Origin: CAMBDR01 sp046597185
GTDB lineage: Bacteria > Pseudomonadota > Gammaproteobacteria > Burkholderiales > Burkholderiaceae_D
NCBI GenBank assembly: GCA_046597185.1
Contig: JBKJLF010000694.1
Span: 1-8,828, forward strand
Direction of reading: 5' to 3'
DNA: 8,828 nt
Part shown: positions 6,331 to 8,828 of the stretch, piece after piece
Layout of the letters: every line of letters begins with the position of its first letter
Numbering within the stretch: position 1 is the first letter of the stretch
The notes under the pieces: model-generated
What the model saw: the letters and a program-made list of their open reading frames with translations, nothing else
Database searches by the model: none
What the model was told of the DNA's origin: nothing
Translations under genes and position numbers: made by a program

Positions 6331-7535
6331 CATGGTAAAGCCTGGCTGCGGATCGACTGGCGGCTTTGCTCGTGCTCGCGCTCTTGCGCTGACTCGTCGG
6401 CAAAATCAGGCAGTTTCGTGGCAAGCACCTGTTGCACCGGAAGTTCGCCCGCTTCCAGGCGGCGGGTTACCTTCAAATGAACACCGCGCGCGGCCAGGGT
6501 TTGCATCAGGGCCGGAAATTCGCTACACCAGCGGTCTTCGGCCAGATGGTCGAGCAGGCTGACTTCATTGTTTTGCTCGGCCACGGCGCGAATCACATTG
6601 AAATTGGCTTCGCTGGTTTTAGCATTGACGCGCATGCGCACCATGTAATCGCCCCAGCTTTGGCGCTTGAAGTGAACCACGCCACCTTCCACAAACAGGG
6701 TCGCGCCGATTTCTTCCACCTGGTAGCCCAAATCCTGCAAGGCTTTTTCCACAATCACGGCTGCCGCTTCTTGCGCCATGCGCTGGCCGACGGCGGTAAT
6801 GTGGTTTTGAATTTGCTGGCGTAATTCCATGGCCAGTAAATCGGCGCGCTCACCGGGCGGGGTTGCACTCAGGGTCATGCCCAGTTTGGCAATTTCGAGG
6901 GGCACCGAGCCAAGTGTTTGAATGCGGGCCAGCAAGCGCTGCGCCGTGCGTTGGCTATCCGGTGGCTCGGGTTCATCAGGTGCCGATGTGGATGTGGATA
7001 CGGAAATGGATACGGAAATGGGTGCGGAAATGGGTGCGGATGCGTGGTTCGCGTGCGCTTGCAGCGCATCGGCCTGTGCCAGCGCGGCGGCAAATTCAAC
7101 CATGCTTGAATCAGAAGCTTCGCTGCCATCAACCCGGCGCGCCAGTTCATAGCGCAACACCGCTTCCAGTTCGGCATTCAGCGCTTCCAGCGCAGCCGCG
7201 TATTGCACGGCCCCGGCGGCGTGAAGAGCTTGCGCCGATTGTGCCGGACGGCAAGCCTGTGCCTGCTCTGTCAGGCCCAAGCTATCGGCCAGGGCCAATA
7301 ATTGTTCAAAACGTGCCTGTGCCACGCGCGTGGCCGCTGCCGCATTTTGTTCCTGTTGCAATTCGGCCTGGCTGTGTTGTTGCTTGATCACAGCCACTTC
7401 GGCTTGGTGCTCTTGCCGCGACACGTCGGCTTGGGCATAGGCATCAGCAATAGCGTTGGCAGCGCGTATTCCCACGGCCAGCAGCGTCACGCTAAGCGGT
7501 TCGAAAGTCAGGGCTACGGTGGTGGGGCCGCTCAT
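6330..7535 (-). CDS. Coiled-coil protein of unknown family, first gene of the four-gene operon
   Basis: I do not recognise a named family for this 401-residue protein. Residues 1-33 are a fairly apolar start (LTFEPLSVTLLAVGIRAANAI). This could be a weak membrane-proximal helix but lacks a clear signal peptide. Residues 35-75 are rich in Gln, Glu and Ala (QEHQAEVAVIKQQHSQAELQ) and look like a coiled coil. More Ala-rich helix runs to about 163. Residues 165-195 are a low-complexity Ser/Ile/Ala then Pro/Glu linker, encoded partly by a 12-nt tandem repeat. From 200 to 380 the protein looks globular, with mixed strand/helix and motifs such as FVEGGVVHFKRQSWGDYMVRM and LAEDRWCSEFP. The last 20 residues are charged. 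The start is the ATG at 7533-7535; no strong ribosome site precedes it. The ATPase gene follows 57 bases downstream. Its position and coiled coil suggest a scaffold, adaptor or substrate of the ATPase or kinase, which is inference. Confidence 0.85.
   Translation of the reverse strand: MSGPTTVALTFEPLSVTLLAVGIRAANAIADAYAQADVSRQEHQAEVAVIKQQHSQAELQQEQNAAAATRVAQARFEQLLALADSLGLTEQAQACRPAQSAQALHAAGAVQYAAALEALNAELEAVLRYELARRVDGSEASDSSMVEFAAALAQADALQAHANHASAPISAPISVSISVSTSTSAPDEPEPPDSQRTAQRLLARIQTLGSVPLEIAKLGMTLSATPPGERADLLAMELRQQIQNHITAVGQRMAQEAAAVIVEKALQDLGYQVEEIGATLFVEGGVVHFKRQSWGDYMVRMRVNAKTSEANFNVIRAVAEQNNEVSLLDHLAEDRWCSEFPALMQTLAARGVHLKVTRRLEAGELPVQQVLATKLPDFADESAQEREHEQSRQSIRSQALP
6985..7044. 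repeat. 12-nt tandem repeat inside the coiled-coil gene
   Basis: Five adjoining 12-nt units lie here. On the + strand they read gatgtggatgtg, gatacggaaatg twice, ggtgcggaaatg and ggtgcggatgcg. Because 12 is a multiple of 3, unit gain or loss keeps frame. Each unit encodes four residues of the linker at about residues 165-184 (SAP, ISAP, ISVS, ISVS, TSTS). Such an array can vary in copy number between strains and change linker length without breaking the protein. Confidence 0.85.
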
Positions 7536-7564
7536 AAGTGGGTATCAACTTCGCATGATTGAAC

Positions 7565-7600
7565 TGGGGGTCTGCAAAGCATAGCACAAACAGACCCCCA
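7565..7600 (-). terminator. Stem-loop after the NRPS gene, candidate terminator or attenuator
   Basis: A perfect 10-bp inverted repeat (tgggggtctg at 7565-7574, cagaccccca at 7591-7600) flanks a 16-nt loop. It lies 35 bases past the NRPS stop and about 30 bases before the coiled-coil gene. The GC-rich stem suits transcription termination of the NRPS, but on the minus strand it is followed by a mixed sequence rather than a U-run. It may instead be an attenuator, mRNA-stabilising hairpin or protein-binding site. The stem is certain; its role is inferred. Confidence 0.45.
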
Positions 7601-7635
7601 CCCGCTTGGGTAAGCATGGATCGAGCAGATCGATG

Positions 7636-8828
7636 CTATCCGGCCATGGTTCTGCCCCCGGAAGATTCGAGCAAAGCAGCATAGATCGTATGCGCCAGAT
7701 TTTCAGCGTGGGGCAATTCCGTTATCATCCGGTGACTTCCTCCAACATGGCGCAGTTGAATCCGCTTGCCTACCACCTCCCCCCATCCCAGGGTGGGGTC
7801 GTTTCTGGTATCATCGTCGGCCGTAAATAAAGTGAGCATGCTGTGCGCCGGTAGTGACGGTGGCACATACTTTGCAACAGCACGCTGAATGCCGTTAATG
7901 ACGGTCAGTTTGCGTTTTACGATGGTCGGGGTGATACCGGTTGGCAAATAGCGATGGTTTTGGCAATGCTCAAGTATGGCATCGACATTGCCAAGCGCCT
8001 TAAAGCCGCTCACCTGATCCAGTGGCATATCCGGCAGCCTTCTTAACATCTCCAACAGGCTCTCGATTTCATCCTCGGACTCATCACCCGCGTCCTGGCG
8101 CATCGCCGCACGCCAGTTTGGACTATGAAAATTGCCCGCATCGATTAATCCGATGAACTCCATGGTTTCATCCGCTTCAAGCAGTTGATGGGCAATTTCA
8201 AAGGTAATGGTGCCGCCAGCCGACCAACCAACTACCCGATACGGGCCATGGGCCTGAACCTTGCGAATTGACTCGATGTATAAAGCCGCCATGTCCTCCA
8301 CCGTTTGCAATGCTGGTTTGCCATCGGCCAGCCCTTGTGCTGCCACACCATAGACGGGTAGATCATGATTGAAAAACGTCGTGAGTAGGCGGGCGTAACC
8401 GACTTCGCCGCCAGCGGCATGAATCACAAACAGCGGTCGCATCTTGCCTTGGGTGCGGCAGGGAACCAAATTGGCGATACGACCATGCCCGGTTCGGTCA
8501 TCCACCGCCGCAGCAAACAAAGACAGGGTCGGATTGATAAATAGATCGCGTACCACCACCTCCTGCTTCAGTTCCTGAGTCAAACGGCCAGCCACTTGCA
8601 ATGCCATCAGTGAATGGCCGCCAAGCTCAAAGAAATGATCATGACGCCCCACTTTGTCAACGCCTAACAGCGCTTGCCAAATTTCAGCAATGGCAGATTC
8701 GGTGGGGCCTTGCGGCGCAACAAATTCGATTTCGCTACGCACCCGATCCGGCTTGGGCAATGCCTTGCGGTTGATTTTGCCGTTTGGTGTCAGCGGGAAT
8801 TGATCCAATACAATGAAATGGCTGGGGA
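7636..8828 (-). CDS. Nonribosomal peptide synthetase, C-terminal end (A-domain tail, carrier domain, thioesterase); 5' part outside window
   Basis: This is the last part of an NRPS, a cytoplasmic multidomain enzyme that assembles peptides on phosphopantetheine arms. The frame stays open to the right edge, so the gene begins outside; the TTG at 8808 is an internal Leu codon, not a start. Counting that Leu as 1: residues 5-11 (PLTPNGK) are the adenylation A10 motif with its catalytic Lys11. Residues 61-67 (ELGGHSL) are the carrier-domain motif, with Ser66 as the phosphopantetheine site. From about residue 122 there is a type I thioesterase of alpha/beta-hydrolase fold, with nucleophile Ser196 in GWSAGG, probable acid Asp223 in LIDAG and probable His359 in GGSHRM. 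The thioesterase makes this the terminal module, releasing the product by hydrolysis or cyclisation. The substrate-specifying part of the A domain is not visible, so no product can be predicted. The stop is TAG at 7636-7638. Confidence 0.96.
   Translation of the reverse strand, partial: PSHFIVLDQFPLTPNGKINRKALPKPDRVRSEIEFVAPQGPTESAIAEIWQALLGVDKVGRHDHFFELGGHSLMALQVAGRLTQELKQEVVVRDLFINPTLSLFAAAVDDRTGHGRIANLVPCRTQGKMRPLFVIHAAGGEVGYARLLTTFFNHDLPVYGVAAQGLADGKPALQTVEDMAALYIESIRKVQAHGPYRVVGWSAGGTITFEIAHQLLEADETMEFIGLIDAGNFHSPNWRAAMRQDAGDESEDEIESLLEMLRRLPDMPLDQVSGFKALGNVDAILEHCQNHRYLPTGITPTIVKRKLTVINGIQRAVAKYVPPSLPAHSMLTLFTADDDTRNDPTLGWGEVVGKRIQLRHVGGSHRMITELPHAENLAHTIYAALLESSGGRTMAG

Noticed and set aside
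8806..8808. TTG at 8808 as the start of a stand-alone carrier/thioesterase protein
   Set aside because: The frame continues upstream to the edge with typical adenylation-domain sequence, so this is an internal Leu.

Overview
The window is about 8.8 kb in which every convincing gene lies on the minus strand, so the locus reads from the right edge to the left. Moderate-to-high GC, proteobacterial-looking proteins, a nonribosomal peptide synthetase (NRPS) end and a YhcG/DUF1016 nuclease-family gene suggest a Proteobacterium, perhaps a betaproteobacterium (Burkholderiales or Neisseriales). This is an inference from protein style only; there is no rRNA or taxonomic marker.

Region by region, in transcription order. 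(1) 8828-7636: the 3' end of an NRPS gene, holding the last motif of an adenylation domain, a peptidyl-carrier domain and a terminal thioesterase. (2) 7635-7536: a short gap with a strong 10-bp stem-loop, possibly the NRPS terminator. (3) 7535-1163: four closely spaced genes that look like one operon. They encode a coiled-coil/low-complexity protein of unknown family, a ClpB/ClpA-type AAA+ ATPase with a degenerate N-terminal half, a small NrdG-like single-cluster radical SAM protein, and a Ser/Thr protein kinase with two N-terminal zinc ribbons and a C-terminal membrane segment. (4) 1106-189: a DUF1016/YhcG-family PDDEXK nuclease gene that lacks the usual N-terminal domain and is probably a 5'-truncated accessory gene. 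(5) 1-188: no gene, but a run of small hairpins.

The main point of interest is the four-gene set. A complete-looking kinase, an unfoldase-type ATPase, an iron-sulfur radical enzyme and a coiled-coil partner in one operon do not match any textbook pathway I can name. The combination suggests a membrane-linked signalling or protein-remodelling machine, possibly a stress or conflict (defence) system. Membrane attachment would come from the kinase C-terminus, ATP-driven remodelling from the ClpB-like D2 module, and covalent modification or redox sensing from the radical SAM protein. That role is inference; the domain identities are much firmer.

Short tandem repeats recur in this operon: a 12-nt array at the ATPase/radical SAM junction, a 12-nt array inside the coiled-coil gene, and a 14-nt duplication between the coiled-coil and ATPase genes.
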